A stretch of DNA of 64,000 nt from Cyprinodon diabolis (GCA_030533445.1 CM060070.1:21642001-21706000), one strand, 5' to 3'; counted from the first letter of the stretch, positions 1 through 12,449 are shown. The notes: generated by a model not told the origin, from the letters alone. Made by a program: numbers and translations.

Positions 1-372
1 AGTATTATGATGAAGTTCTGCTTAAATGCTTCTTATTCTGCTTATTTCATGCCTTTTTTTATCTGCAGTTATACATGAACACAGTGATCAAACATTAAAA
101 AAAATTATTAGGAGCTATGTTGGTTAATCTAAACACTATAGCTATTCCTGTATTTTTCCTTTAAGATCATCCTCTGTTTACTAAGGTTTTGGTGAAGTTA
201 CTTGTTGAACCTCTCTTGCATTCTTTCAGCAAACAGCCAGGAGATAATTCTGAGGTCAAAGTCCTTCACCAAACTAAACCTTTTCATTGTTAGGCTGTTG
301 TTCTGTTTGCCAAATCTAGCTCTTTCAGAAGCTTTGTCATTAACCTCCCATTTATTTTCTGCCTGTGATCAG
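1..372 (+). other. cth: cth intron (partial)
   Basis: This stretch precedes the first recognisable cth exon and ends in an AG acceptor (371-372). No coding similarity was found in any frame. It is inferred to be the 3' part of a cth intron because the exon after it begins in the middle of the conserved protein. Confidence 0.65.
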
Positions 373-525
373 CTATTGGCGGTGTACCGTCTCCCTTCGA
401 CTGTTACCTCTGTAACCGTGGCTTGAAGACCCTACACCTGCGCATGGAGCAGCACTTTAAAAATGGCATGGCGGCAGCTAGGTTTCTGGAGGCCGATCCC
501 AGGGTGGAGAAGGTCATTTTCCCAG
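373..525 (+). CDS. cth: cth internal exon A
   Basis: The exon begins after an AG acceptor with two bases completing a split codon, then reads GGVPSPFDCYLCNRGLK and on to RVEKVIFPG. It ends with one base of a Gly codon before a GTGAAT donor at 526. It carries the first CXXC motif. Length is 153 bp. Confidence 0.93.
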
Positions 526-3319
526 GTGAATTCTTTTAGCGAGAACCATACTTGATTAGACATGCCCTGATTACAGGGAACTGTTTGAAAAGTATTAAAG
601 AAGCAGCTTAAGAGCAGGAGGCAGTTTAGAAATGCGTCAAATGGGCGTGTTTATACCGCAAACCCATGACAAAGGGTTTTTGCTGTAAATTAATTTTGTA
701 AGCATTTGCTTAACAGCGGTTGCAATGATGTGTAGCTGGCATTTTCATAAAGTCTGGCTCACAATGATAAGTGCTTTGATGTTCTCACACAAACTGTGGT
801 AACCTTGTGTAATCAGCTCTGGCGGCTCCACTTCATGATCTTCATGCCAGTACACTCTGTTTATGACCTTTCATCTTTTTATGCAACTGTAGGTTTGATA
901 ACAATTCAATACTGCATACTGTCCAATATCAAGGTGCTTATCCCTTTATGCCCTCAATGAATCATACATTTATGCTTCTCCTGATGTCTGTATTTCTGTG
1001 GATTCAGTTTTTTTTAAAGCAACAGTATATAACTTTTAACCACACACAGCTTTTTCATTGATAGTAATGATAACCAAGAACTGTTAGTTTTAATCAATTC
1101 TTTATGTATTATTCTTATCCCCATTTACAGCCAGCTTTTAAACATTTCAGTGTTCTGGGGTTACTTTACTACTTCCGAACTTGGATGACTATCACTGATG
1201 GAACAGTGGAATCCAGATAAGGATGAGGGACAAAGTCCAGCACTCAGTTTGTGACCTCAAGCTCAAGCGCACTTGTGTTATGGAGAAGGACAAAGATACA
1301 AAGAGTATCAAAAAGTCCAACTCTGAATGGCTCGAAAGAAACAGAATCAAAGATTTAGAGTGGCCTTGTCCATGTCTTGACTTAAATCCATTTGTTGCAG
1401 TGTGGCCTTAAAGGATTCTCATCTTGGTATAAGAAAATAAAATAAAAGCTGCTCCATTAAAACAATTCTGTAAAGAGCAGTGAGCCAAAATTCTTACATG
1501 CTGATGTAAGAGACTTGCTTTAAGTTACGGCAATCGCCTGATGTCAGCTATTGCTGCCATGCCGATTTTGCTTTCTCTCCATTTAAATGAGAGGAAAAAA
1601 AAGCATGTTGAAACTGAAGCTCAAGTGCTCCGACTTGATGACAGGGCCAGTGATGCTGTACAACAGCCCCCTCTAGTGCTGGGGCAGAGTTATGTTCGCA
1701 CACCTTGGTGAGCCGATGCGTTTTAACAGCATGGGGTTCATGTTTACATGGCACATCCCTCATGTATATGAGCAAATAAGGAGGTAAATGGGATTAAAGA
1801 CACTGTTACTGCAGCTGTTACGCTCACTGTGTGGAAAGGCGCTGGGAAGGAAGCCAAGATGTCAGTCAAAGGGCCGAAGCTGTCATAAAAATTAGCCCAT
1901 CCTCTGTAATTTGATCATAACGGCTGCACATTTGAGCAAAGCACCCCGCCACTCTTAGATATCCTGGCAAGAACCCTGCAATGATGACAAGTGGTACGCA
2001 AGTCTTCATTTAAACTAAAGGACACACAGATTTTTCTTGCACAGATGCAAGAAAATAAGTGTGACTATCTGCCACATTTCGGGCATGTCATGTGTCGGTC
2101 TGTAGAAACTGGGGAAATACAGTGAACTTAACTCTGACACTGATTTAATAGAGAGGACTGTACAGCTAGGAACACAAGTTTGGAGTTGTGTCTATCAGTT
2201 CATCTAATTCGTTTAAGCAGAACCATTCAAGTATTGCTACAGGTTATTTAGGACTCAGTTTAAAACAAAAAGTCCATTAAAAAAACATCCTTTTTCCTTT
2301 ACAGGTATATTATATGGTTTTAATGGCTATTTTATCATATTTTCTTCTTCTCACTTTAGGCCTCCCATCACACCCGCAGTATGAGGTGATGAAGAAACAA
2401 TGCACAGGGTGTCCAGGGATGATTACCTTCTACATTAAGGGAAAACTCGAGCACGCCACCACCTTCCTTAGCAACCTTAAAGTAATATATAGAGGATTTT
2501 TTTCAAACTAGATTGGGTGGAAAGGAATAAAATGCTTGTGAGTGTGGAAGAGGTCCAAGACATATGAAATCAGCAATTCTAATGAGAATTAAGTCATCAT
2601 TTAAAGTATTATCTCTTTAGATAGAGTTAATCTTAATCAGCATGGGAGCTAATCTCATTATTGTATAGCATGTAAACACAGATGTTCTTACAAAAAATGA
2701 TAAATCCAATTTAATTGTGCTTTGAATTATGCACTTTGTTTAGCATATTCTTAATTATGGTGGAAATTTCATTATAGTATTTTCTGCTTAAGGTTAAGCA
2801 CCATGTATCTTTTTTTATCTGTTTGTAGATGCTTTAAATATATGCTGCTATGGTTCATTCCACTTCATGTCTGTTGTTTGTTTTCAGATGTTTGCAGTTG
2901 CAGAAAGCCTTGGTGGTTATGAAAGTTTAGCTGAACACCCGTAAGTATCCCCTGGTTTTGGTCCTAAATATAAATTTTAATAGATTGTAGTGTTAAGCAT
3001 TTATAGTGGAAGATAAACTGCAGTTTAGAATGATGTCACAAGAGGGCAGCAGAGATTAAAAAGAAAGAAAAAATCTTTGCCTTCACAGTTCTGTTTTCAT
3101 TCAGAACCACTGGATTAGTTTTGTTGTTGCTGCTTTATCCAGCTTGTGTGTCGCTAACACTGCTTTCTATTTGATCTCAGAGCAATCATGACCCATGCAT
3201 CGGTGCCTGAGAATGAGAGGGCCACTCTGGGGATCAGTGACACACTGATCCGACTCTCAGTGGGACTGGAGGACGCAGCTGACATCATTGAAGACCTTGA
3301 CCAGGCGCTAAACGCTGCC
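373..3319 (+). CDS. cth: cystathionine gamma-lyase, 3' exons (partial gene)
   Basis: Spliced coding sequence for the C-terminal third of cystathionine gamma-lyase, the cytosolic PLP enzyme of transsulfuration. It cleaves cystathionine to cysteine, 2-oxobutyrate and ammonia, and also makes hydrogen sulfide. Joining 373-525, 2360-2481, 2888-2940 and 3181-3319 gives one open frame matching vertebrate CTH from roughly human residue 250 almost to the C terminus. Visible landmarks are the two CXXC motifs (CYLC and CTGC), the AESLGG segment that borders the active site, and TLIRLSVGLED, whose Arg binds the substrate carboxylate in this family. The exons with the PLP-binding lysine and the start codon lie upstream of the window. 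The human protein continues only about eight residues past the last exon seen here, so a tiny terminal exon is missing. No frameshift or stop was seen in the four exons. The assignment is firm; the true 3' end is not. Confidence 0.95.
526..2359 (+). other. cth: cth intron with Tc1 remnant
   Basis: Intron between exons A and B, bounded by GTGAAT (526) and TTTAG (2359). Apart from the Tc1 remnant at about 1160-1560, nothing recognisable was seen. Confidence 0.85.
1160..1560 (+). pseudogene. decayed Tc1-type transposase fragment in cth intron
   Basis: Translation around 1280-1410 gives SEWLERNRIKDLEWP then LDLNP, matching the Tc1 block that leads to the catalytic Glu (consensus [21 protein letters not shown]). 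Flanking DNA also resembles Tc1 coding sequence, for example the stretch encoding VCDLKLKRTCV before it and the C-terminal stretch after it (1450-1560). The catalytic region is destroyed: the motif usually read DND is EKDKD, and the Glu codon is lost. No terminal repeats were found, so this is an old fragment. Confidence 0.7.
2360..2481 (+). CDS. cth: cth internal exon B
   Basis: Follows a polypyrimidine tract ending CACTTTAG. It starts with two bases completing the Gly codon of exon A, then reads LPSHPQYEVMKKQCTGCPG and on to FLSNLK. It carries the second CXXC motif (CTGC). It ends in phase 0 before GTAATA. Length is 122 bp. Confidence 0.95.
2888..2940 (+). CDS. cth: cth internal exon C
   Basis: A 53-bp exon after TTTTCAG encoding MFAVAESLGGYESLAEHP. 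The last codon is split (two bases here, one in the next exon) and a consensus GTAAGT donor follows at 2941. The AESLGG block borders the substrate pocket in the family. Introns on each side (2482-2887, 2941-3180) show nothing else. Confidence 0.94.
3181..3319 (+). CDS. cth: cth penultimate exon D
   Basis: After GATCTCAG, one base completes the Pro codon of exon C. The frame then reads AIMTHASVPENERATLGISD and on through RLSVGLED to DQALNAA. A consensus GTAAGT donor starts at 3320, so the open frame that runs on to 3514 is intronic read-through, not the real C terminus. Human CTH ends about eight residues past the equivalent point. Length is 139 bp, ending in phase 0. Confidence 0.95.
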
Positions 3320-3835
3320 GTAAGTATCAGTTGCCATGAAAACACCAGAAAGTCCTCAGTTTCGTTGTTCAGTTCTGTTAGATTTCCCAAAGTGTCTAAA
3401 GCTGAAATAGTCTCCTCCTGGGTCCAAGCTAGAAATCAAGTAGCAGGAAGCAGTAAAGCAAAAATACTGTTGGCTGTTGTTACCTTTGCATTTTATATAT
3501 GCAATGAGCATTAAACACCCACTTTATAGTAAAGAACTTCGACTTTTATATCCCATTTATGCTGACTGTTAGTGAATAGTTATCTATTTTGTGAATATAG
3601 AGTGATCGATTTTACCGAGACACTATAAAACCTGAGAAGCCAAATCACCTAATGAGAGCAAGTATAAAACTGTTTACTTGAGAGGCAGACTTAACTGACT
3701 CATACAAACTATTAATTTGCAGTAAAAAGGCTGCTGTGTATTAATTTACATGAAATAATGTACAATACTACTCATATCTTCAGACATTCGGTCATAGTAT
3801 GAATCTTCAGGCTGCTTAGAGAGTGACAGCGCTGT

Positions 3836-4070
3836 ATTTATTTATTTTATTTTTATTTAACCTTTATTTTACCAGGAAGTCCCTTGAGATAAAATCTCTT
3901 TTTCGAGTGAGACCTGGCCAAGAGGCAGCAGTACAGTAAGACATATAAGAACACAGGACAACATAATAAAATCAATCATAAACTAGACTCTAGAATAACA
4001 GGTACAATTCTCTGTGCAAGCGGTTTTCAATAGTGATTTAAAATGTACGTTTGGGGGAGCAGCTCAAAGA
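3836..4070 (-). repeat. interspersed repeat (LINE/SINE-type 3' tail)
   Basis: An AT-rich tail (TTTATTTTTATTTAACC) is followed by a segment reading ACCAGGAAGTCCCTTGAGAT and a GAGACCTGGCCAAGAGG block. This has the look of the 3' end of a common fish retroposon in minus orientation. Recognised from general familiarity only; the family is not assigned. Confidence 0.4.
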
Positions 4071-4287
4071 GGGTGTCAGTATTATTTTCTAAAGATCCTC
4101 TATGGGCAGCAAAATTTGAAAATTACTTAGTTCTGCTTAAATAACAGCAAAATTTTTTTCTTTTTTTTTTAAATTTGCAAGAGTTAGAAAATTATTAGAT
4201 TACTGAATTTATGACATTAAGAATTGTTCACATGACTGTGTTATGAGCAGGTGTTGGTTGCTAAAATGTATCCAAGCGGTCTCTTTC

Positions 4288-4388
4288 TCCATCCATCCAT
4301 CCATCCTTCCATCCATCCATCCATCCATCCATCCATCCATCCATCCATCCATCCATCCATCCATCCATCCATCCATCCATCCATCCAT
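4288..4388. repeat. (CCAT)n microsatellite
   Basis: About 100 bp of nearly pure CCAT tetramers, interrupted once by CCTTCC near the left end. It lies about 1 kb past the last cth exon seen. Confidence 0.98.
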
Positions 4389-7300
4389 TTCCTATTAACT
4401 TAAGGTTAAGCGGTTAATAGGGAGAGATTTATTGTTACATATTTTCAGGAATGTAGTTATAATAATATTTTGGATAGTTTTAGTAATTTCTTTACTTTTG
4501 TAGGTGCAAGCCCTTTGTCTTAAGAAAAAAGGTTAGAAGCCCCTGGTGTATTAAGTGTCATTTAGTGCAGAGAAGTCGTAAAAATGAAGAAAAATCAGGT
4601 AATAACATGTTGGGAATATTTACAGAAAGACAGTTGTCGAGGAATAATAAATTATAGCTGTGTTAGGTGTGCAAAAAATCTGTGCTTTACTCTGTGTTGC
4701 ATCCAGTGCAATATTTGTCTAAAGACACTCCTCATTCTCCTCATAAAAACTGCTAGATTAATAGTGTGAAAGCTGCAGGCATTCTCACTATAATGCCCCT
4801 CTTTCTACACTTTTTGGACCTCTACCCCTGCTGCAGTTTCTGTGCTATTTCAGCCATTCCAGTTTATAGTTATTCTGCTACCACAGGGCATGGACCTCTG
4901 CCACTTTTACACTTTTTAAATGATCTCACTTTTTAAAATCTCTTTAAAATAATGGTGTTGTAAAACATTTAAATGCTTTTATAGCTCGCTCATTGCTGAA
5001 TCCCACATAACGCTGCATACTTCCACCCAGAAACGCATTAATTTGCAGATGATGACAAAGCCTTGGGTTATTCCCAAATGATTCGGCTTCTTATTGTCTT
5101 CCTCTGCTTCCATCAAATCCCTGTTAAAGGCAATTGTATTTCTGGGCTGAGTCAATAACTGAACCAATCGAATGACCCCCTCCTAGCTCTGCCTCTTCAT
5201 AGTCCCTGATAGTAGGTTGCTAAATATGCTTTTTTTTCACAGTTGGGGTGAATCTTGGGACCCCAAATAACAAAGTGTTGAAAGCATAATAATCTGGGTT
5301 AGACTATAACACAAACACATTGAGATGATGATAGCATTTTGCTAACAAGAACCTTCAGGCTTTCAGTTCTGTAATGCTTTTTTATTGCTTTTTCTTCAAA
5401 TTCTTATTTTTCAAAAGCACTCTTTGCACTGATGTCAGCTTATGCTATTTCATTGAAGTTTTTACTTTCTATTTATGTTGATCTGCTCATGGTTTTCCTT
5501 TTATTTCTGTTTAGCTAATTTTCACATTTCAAGTTTTGTGTTTCTTTTGCTGCTGACATCAGCTTTTCTCCCTCAGCTTTCTGCATAAAACACACTTTAT
5601 TTTCTTTTGTAGCAAATGTATTTTTTCTGATTCTTCTTTATGTTCCTTAAGTTAAAATTAGAACATCAATGCTTTTAAATTATCCTCAGTTAACAAAGAA
5701 TGTATTTATTTAACTATCTTCCAGGGAATGCAGGATAATATTGGTTACCAATAATTATTAGGCAATAATGGACAATTACGTCCTCATACAGTTAAATAGA
5801 TTAAAATCTCAATGATAATTAGGACCAATAATAAACTGCTTGATTCTGGAGCATTTGCTCTCCGCCCGTACTACCAGCTTCTGTCGCATGTATTGATGTC
5901 ACATTACTGCACTTGCCTTAAGAACACTAAAACAACATGGCGCCCCCCGCGTGAGCTCACTTTAGGGTGTCGGAGACAGATTATTCAGTCGCCATTTGCA
6001 ACGCATGTTCAGCAGAAGTGCCACACAGAGGAAGAAGAAAGACAAGCTATAAGACCACTAATCTTAAACAGCTGTTTACAGGCCCTTTCATTAAAAACAG
6101 GAAATAAACCGCTGGCACTAATATCAATTGAAACTGACAAAAGTAAAAATGGAAATCATGATATTGATTTGGGGTATATATACCCCAAATCAATATCATT
6201 CAAATTTTTTAATGATTTTTAGCTGTTTTCTTTAGAGGATCTAATGCACTATAGCAACAGTTTGTTTTCAGCGGCTACAAATGTGATGGATAAGGAAAAA
6301 AAGACTGGGCTGTGAAAAGAGGGAGATGCTACTTTTTATAAAAAAAAGAATCTCCTACTGATTGGACCTTAGTTAAACAAGAATAATGATAAATGACACA
6401 TTTTTTTGCCGTAGTATTATTCCTTTTTGGCATTCTGGATTGTAAAACCATAGTTGCTGTTTTTGTGTTAAAAATCAAGGTTATTTATGAGGAGGCATTA
6501 TTTCCTATTTCTCAGGAAATGCAATGTTGCAATTTCAACTTACTTCTATTCATTTTACATCCTTTCCAGATCCAATTGTTTGACTGCTTGTCAGGGGAAG
6601 TTATTATTGCTGAGAATAACAACTACAATTTGATTTTGTACAGTTAAGGTTTTTTTTTTGCTATAAATAATAGTGCTGCAGGTTAATTTTGGTAAAATCA
6701 AAGCTATATATATTATTAATTGGTTTACCTGTATATCTAGTGTTTTATATCAGTTATCAGCCACAAGAAACAGGAATTTATCGCTTGAGAAAAGCCATTA
6801 TCATACATCCTTACTGTCTGCATCCAAGTTCATCTTGTAGACGTTATCCAAATGTTTTTTATTTTTCCCTCAATCCCTTCATGAAGTAGCTGGTTTCATA
6901 ATCTCTTCTATTGCACCTCTTTCCTCAGTGATTTTCTAGGATATCCTATCAAATCCATTTAAATTAGATTGTTAATATTTTATTTTGTGGATGAGGATAA
7001 TAAATCTGAGTCCCTGTGTGTTTTATATTAAAAAAAGTAGTTAAATGAATCTCACAGTCTGTTTCTATTAATTTCAACCCATGCTGGTTGATATTCTTCC
7101 GTATTAAAAGTTACTAACTGAAATTTAGTGCACTGGTTTGGATAATTCAACTCTTTTCACCAGCTACTGTGTATTTGACCCTTTGGAGGGGATTTAATTG
7201 TCTTCAAACCCCATGTGTGGCTTCCTTTGCTGCTCGACTGCCTGTACCTCCTTTCAGCATTCAGTTGATGTAGCTGCAGCCCTTCTCTGGCAATCTGTTA

Positions 7301-9250
7301 CAAATAGAAATTAAATTGAGGCAAATATATCTCCTGACTTCTATGGTGCCAGGTAAAAGGTTCCTCTGATGAGTGAACGTCTTAATTAGATATGACTCCC
7401 GAGTCAAGTGGTCCTTATCTAAGGATCTCAAGCAGAAACCTGGAGGTTGGATAATCATGTAGAGCTCTGTAGAGGTTTGTGGAATTTATATCAGAGTTAT
7501 TGTTTTCCACCTTCTCTGTGGTTTGTCCTTTCCTAATCAGTCAGTTATCGCGGAATGCCTGGCATTTCTCCTGGCAGCCCCTGTGGTTCATTAAGACAAG
7601 GTGACTGATTTTGTAGATTAGACTTTCCTGTTCCTGCTCAATGGGACACTATGAGCCTTCAGATGTAACTTGACATGTCTGTCTTTGAATGTCTCTAAAA
7701 GCACAAGATATTGATCTCAGTGTGTTTCCTCTTTGTCTCTGATAGCATCCGAAGAAGAATTGAAACCTCCACTTCCTGTCCTCTGGGCTGGGGTCGTAGT
7801 AGAGACGATTCTAGGAGTTCTTGAAGTCTAAACAGCTTTCATGATCAACTATTGGTATCTTGGTTCCACCTTTCTGGGAACAAATGTTTTGAGCACAGTA
7901 CAAACTATGTCATCAGTTAATAATTATTACATGATTGTTTGATGCCTTTGCTATAAAAACACTTATAACCTCATTTATCTGATACCATTTTCTTTGTTTA
8001 CATATTTGTCTTTTTTTTTTCTTTAAAAGCTTTATAAGGGAAAAATCCCATTTAGACCAAATCAAATGGTTTCAGTTTCTTAACTACAAAACGTGCTTTT
8101 GCAAGTGAAATCTGTATCAAAGTGTTTTGCTAAAGGTAAAGAGCAAGGAAGAAGAGATGCAGCAAAGATCTCCAATATAAATTTGTATCATGGAATAAGG
8201 TTCCGCTCATGGGTTGCGCTCTATCCCACCCTGCCCCACGCAGCATTGCTATTAAAATTGGTTTTATAGTGCACACTTGTAACTTGTTTTGTTGTGAAAC
8301 CTTTTTTTTTTATGTCACCTTAAGATCAAAGGCAGGAACTTTTACATTTATACAGGTTCCTATTAAAGAGATGCAAATCTTCATATGCCCAGGAAAAGAA
8401 ATGGATCTGGGTGTTTTTAGCCAATGAAAGAAGATAAAGTAATCTAATGTGCTACCAATATGAGTTACTACCTTAATTTGAGTACATTTTCTCAGCATTG
8501 ACTTACTGTTAATGAGATTTTAAAGACAGCAGTTTTTTTTTTCTGTTCTCTCACGGTTGTCCTTTTGGTTAATGTAAAAGGAAGCATTTTCCAAAATATC
8601 AAGACTCATTATTTTTTATCCATTCTTCAGTTGTTTATTGAGGAAATCCATTAAAATCTGTTTGGAATAAAAGCCATTGAGGTTTTTTTTTTTTTTTCTT
8701 CCTACCTGACTCTCCTGACCAGTTCTATGATTAGAAGTTCAGCCTCATGAAAACATAGGTAGTTCATAGAGCTTTCCCTACAGGAAGAATATGGATTGAT
8801 TAGTTATGAAACATCGGTTTCCTGTCACCTTTAAAAGGGGAAATTCTTTCAAGGCAAACATTTCCAGCAGTTTGCAAATCTATCAAATTCTATTTATTTA
8901 CAGTGAACATCAACAATGCAAACCATATTTCATCTAGAGAGACAACGAAATTAAACTATACAGCCCAAGGGGCGAAAAGTTTTTAATCTCAGGAAAACCA
9001 GTTGATTGCATCTAATCATTGACTTTGTAGGACTTGCTCCCTCTAGGTGAGCATGTAGTAACGGTAAACATTTGCTTACATCCTATCATTGTTTCTGCAG
9101 CAATTCTTCATATAGAGGGAGAGGAAAAACTAGCTCTTAGCAGAAAATTAGTGGATGAGCAAATGTAAACCTCTAGAAATGTCTTATGATTTAGCCATTA
9201 AATATTACTAAGATTAATGGCATCCACATGAAGCGACTGACTAATTAGCT
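4389..9250. other. cth last intron or 3' flank, no gene recognised
   Basis: AT-rich single-copy-looking sequence. Short open frames lack family similarity. It holds the palindrome at 6158-6199 and one weak candidate for the missing cth terminal exon (7258-7314); the other candidate (4504-4536) is also here. Confidence 0.6.
6158..6199. repeat. perfect 42-bp palindrome
   Basis: Two 21-base arms with no spacer, centred in GGGGTATATATACCCC. Pairing stops at 6157/6200. It could form a cruciform in DNA or a hairpin in RNA. No transposon termini or TSD were recognised around it. Confidence 0.95.
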
Positions 9251-9254
9251 TTTT

Positions 9255-9935
9255 TTTTTAAAGACTTTGGTCAAAAGACAGTAACTTCTGTCTTGTCTGG
9301 ATTTAAAACCATAAACTTTGAAGTCATCCAGGTTTTGATGTCCCTCGGGACCTGCCTGTAGTCCATGCAACAATCTAGCTTCATCAGGAACTATGGAGTA
9401 TCATAAGTGAAAATCGATCAAATGCTATTTTGATAATTTCATCAACTGGGAGCATATATATAGTGAAGAGAACTGACTTTAGTACTGATCCCTGTGATAC
9501 TCCACAAGTTACCCTAGAACTTGAAAAGGATTTCATCGACATGAATAACCTGAAATCTGTTGGACAAATATGATTTAAACCAGCCTGGTGCTGGTCCCTT
9601 CATTTCTGCAGCACCTTCAAACCTTAATATTGTGTGACTGTATCAAATCCAGCACTGTGATTTAACATATCTTATATCCTTAGTAACAAGTACAGATAAA
9701 AGACCATCATTTGAGGCAACACAAATACTATTAGTGACTTTAACCAGTGTTGTTTCGGTGCTATGATGGAGATTGGTTAAAGGTCTATATCTGATCAAGA
9801 CAGTTGGATTGAGAGAAGATTTCTTAAGTTAAGGTTTAATTACAGCTACCTTGAAAGCCTTCAGTACATATCCCTGTAACAGGGACAGATTAATCATATC
9901 TAAAATGTTGCTGGGAATCATAGATAGAGATAGAA
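9255..9935 (-). pseudogene. L2-type LINE reverse transcriptase remnant
   Basis: Minus-strand translation, interrupted by stops and frameshifts, shows RT blocks in order: HHSTETTLVKVTN, then GLLSVLV, then VTCGVSQGSVLKSVLFTIYML, then DIKTWMTSKF followed by a VLNPDKTEV block. These match the L2/Maui-type RT finger, palm and thumb order. The YADD box is eroded. An endonuclease part of the same element type lies upstream on this strand (11090-11700), suggesting one old copy interrupted by the LINE at 9940-10670. Confidence 0.75.
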
Positions 9936-9939
9936 AATC

Positions 9940-10670
9940 TATTAATCCCCGGTAGGTGAAATCCACCTGCCCTATAGCAAAGATAAAATCATATAAAATA
10001 GGATAAAAAAAATTAGATTAAAATAAATATTAATAAAGCACTCAGTCCTTCAAGAGGCATTAGACTGTACAATGGTGCTGGGACAAACAATCTTCTGTAG
10101 CTCTCTGTTCTGCTTCTCACAAAGATCAGTCTTGAACATGGCTGCTTTCCTGAGCCACTTTTTCCTGATAGTACTGTGCAATGGATGGCTCCCATTGGCC
10201 CTTATGGACTTCATTATTGCCCTAGTCCTTTTCTCCACCAGTTCCTCCATAGGGACTGCCTCTTTCCCCATCACTGCAGCACAACTCCTGATTACTTGTC
10301 TATTCTACTCCTGTCCCAGCTAGTAATGCTGTTTCCCCAGTTGAATACCGCAAACAGAACAGCGCTGGCCACAACTGACTGATAAAAGAGGAAAAGTATA
10401 TCCCTACACACATCAAACAACTTAAGTCTTCTAAGGAAGTAGTCTGCTTTGCCCCTTTTTGTATGCCGCATTTCCCTGCACTGACCAGTCCAACTTATTG
10501 TCAAGGTGGACTCTGAGGTGGTATGGAGACCACCTCAATTTTGACATCGTCCATGATGACAGGTCTATGTAAAGCTCTTCTCTTGCTAAAGTCGACAATG
10601 ATCTCCTTTCTTTAGCCAGTGTTTAACACCAGCTCCTTGTTCTTTCCACTGTGAGATCTCGTGGGACCAT
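9940..10670 (-). pseudogene. LINE RT C-terminal fragment (CR1/jockey supergroup)
   Basis: Minus-strand translation has EIIVDFSKRRALHRP (10600s), then YFLRRLKLFDVCRDILF followed by FYQSVVASAVLFAV, and then SHPLHSTI near the end. These are the C-terminal blocks of a jockey/CR1-type LINE ORF2. Several frame breaks make it dead. The 3' end near 9950 has an AATCCCCGGTAGGTGAAAT block, as in fish LINE tails. It is 5'-truncated and sits between two parts of an L2 element. Confidence 0.65.
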
Positions 10671-11079
10671 TTTGATCTAATATTTGTTTTGATTTTCTCT
10701 TTGTGTTACCCTGTTCCTCTCAGTTATCCCTCAAGTTATAAAATTATAAAGTTATAAATTCAAATAAAATTTTAGTTCACCGTACTTACTGTCATTATTT
10801 TGTAATTTTTTAAATGCTAGTCTACAAGCATCCTCATTCACATGTTCACCTAAATTTTCACATTATATAATCATAATATTTACTAACTGCATCTAAAAAT
10901 ATCAAACATCTTTTCATATTAACAAATATTTAAAATAATGAAATATATTGTGTTGCTTGAATTATAGTGTTACTAGGTCATCAAATCGGTGTAAGTCTGG
11001 TCTGTCAAAAGGACTGTATGTGGGGATTTTATAAGTCCATCAGGTGTCAGTATTGAGTGACAGTATCAACATTTTGGCA

Positions 11080-11700
11080 GTGTGTTGAAATGCTTCACGA
11101 TGCCTCATCAACCCATCACTACCAGTTTCCTAATTACAAAGGCCTTCTTTTTCAAAGGGGCTACGTTCTCCAAAGGAATGCGCAGAGAAGAGGTAACCCT
11201 GTCAAAATTATCAATTTATTAAGATATTTAAAATGAAGTTGCTCTCTGCAGCAATGTTTTGTGATACAGAGGAGATTAAAAGGGGAATAGATATAAAACT
11301 TGTTAGTGCATTATGTGGTAATGATGTGCAAAAGTAAAACCTATTGGGAAGAAGAACTCCATTTGATTAAGTTTAAAGGTTACTAAAAATTGGATAGCGT
11401 TGTGAGGAAATACTGTTTTTTTTCTATACCATTAATACCATAATAGTAGGTCCAAAGTATGAAGATGAGAATGCATGAGTCTATGCACATTTTTTGCCAA
11501 TCAAGTCTAAGATAGCATTAAAGGCTGCATTCAGGTCATCACCTTTAATGTTGACATGAATGGTAAAATCACTGACTATAAGGCCTTTGTCAATATTTTA
11601 AACAAAACCATATACAAAGTCTCAAAACTGATTTAAAAATTGAGAGTAAGGGCATGGTAGATGATCCAAATTCACAAACATAAGTGTTTTTTTTGGTTCA
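11080..11700 (-). pseudogene. L2-type LINE endonuclease remnant
   Basis: Minus-strand reading around 11490-11580 gives SDFTIHVNIKGDDLNAAFNA then ILDLIG, the GDFN-I-H-V block of an L2-type apurinic endonuclease. Further along (11100-11180) LENVAPLKKKAFVIRK matches the linker before the RT. The frame is badly broken. Its order and orientation fit the RT remnant at 9255-9935. Confidence 0.55.
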
Positions 11701-12449
11701 CAATTTGGATGGGTAAACTAAGAGTTAAATCTTCAAAAGAATTGTAACTACTGTATTTACTAGCTTTGTACTAATCAATAAATATGACTGAAAGACTACT
11801 GTTCCTCACCCAAAATCTCTGGGCATTTGAAAATACAAATAGCCCCCTTCATTCATCTGAACACAACCCTCTAAATGCAGGCAGGTTTCTGTAAGAAAAC
11901 ACAATTTATTACAAACAAGTAATTAACTAACAAGCTATTTGAACAGAGAGATCTAATGTTTCACAATTCACATTTGATTGTTTTAACCATCTTAAGGCAA
12001 CCCTGCATACTACCCTAGCTGTTAAAAAGCAATTATAATTATTTGTCACATTAGTTTAGGGGTAAAAATATATAGGAGCAAAAAGATAGGAGCTTGTAAT
12101 ACATTTATTTCCTAAACTGAATTTTAAGATCTCTAAACGTTAGTTCCACTCAACCAGGTCAAATAACGTCACTGCATTGGGTAAAGAACCATCTCTAAGC
12201 TTAGATTAGCTTGAGACTGAGCAGAGCAGATAAAAAATGTGTGAATATTGAAAAGCAAGTGACAAATCTTTAATAAAACCATGCTGTCCTTCATAAATAA
12301 TTTCAGGAAGGACATTTTCAAGGTGTTTCTAAGACTTTGACAAAACCCTAACATCGACATTAATGAGAGAGATAACATGTGCATTCAGCTTTTTAACAAA
12401 CAACTGACTAACAACCAAAATATTAAAAATATTAAAAATATTCAATATT

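Noticed and set aside
3320..3514. Open frame continuing past the last cth exon
   Set aside because: It crosses a consensus GTAAGT donor right where the conserved protein stops matching, so it is intronic read-through.
4288..4388. Possible CRISPR-like array
   Set aside because: Simple tetranucleotide repeat without spacers, in a vertebrate genome.
5812..6222. 136-codon open frame on the + strand
   Set aside because: No family similarity, atypical composition, and it runs through the 42-bp palindrome.
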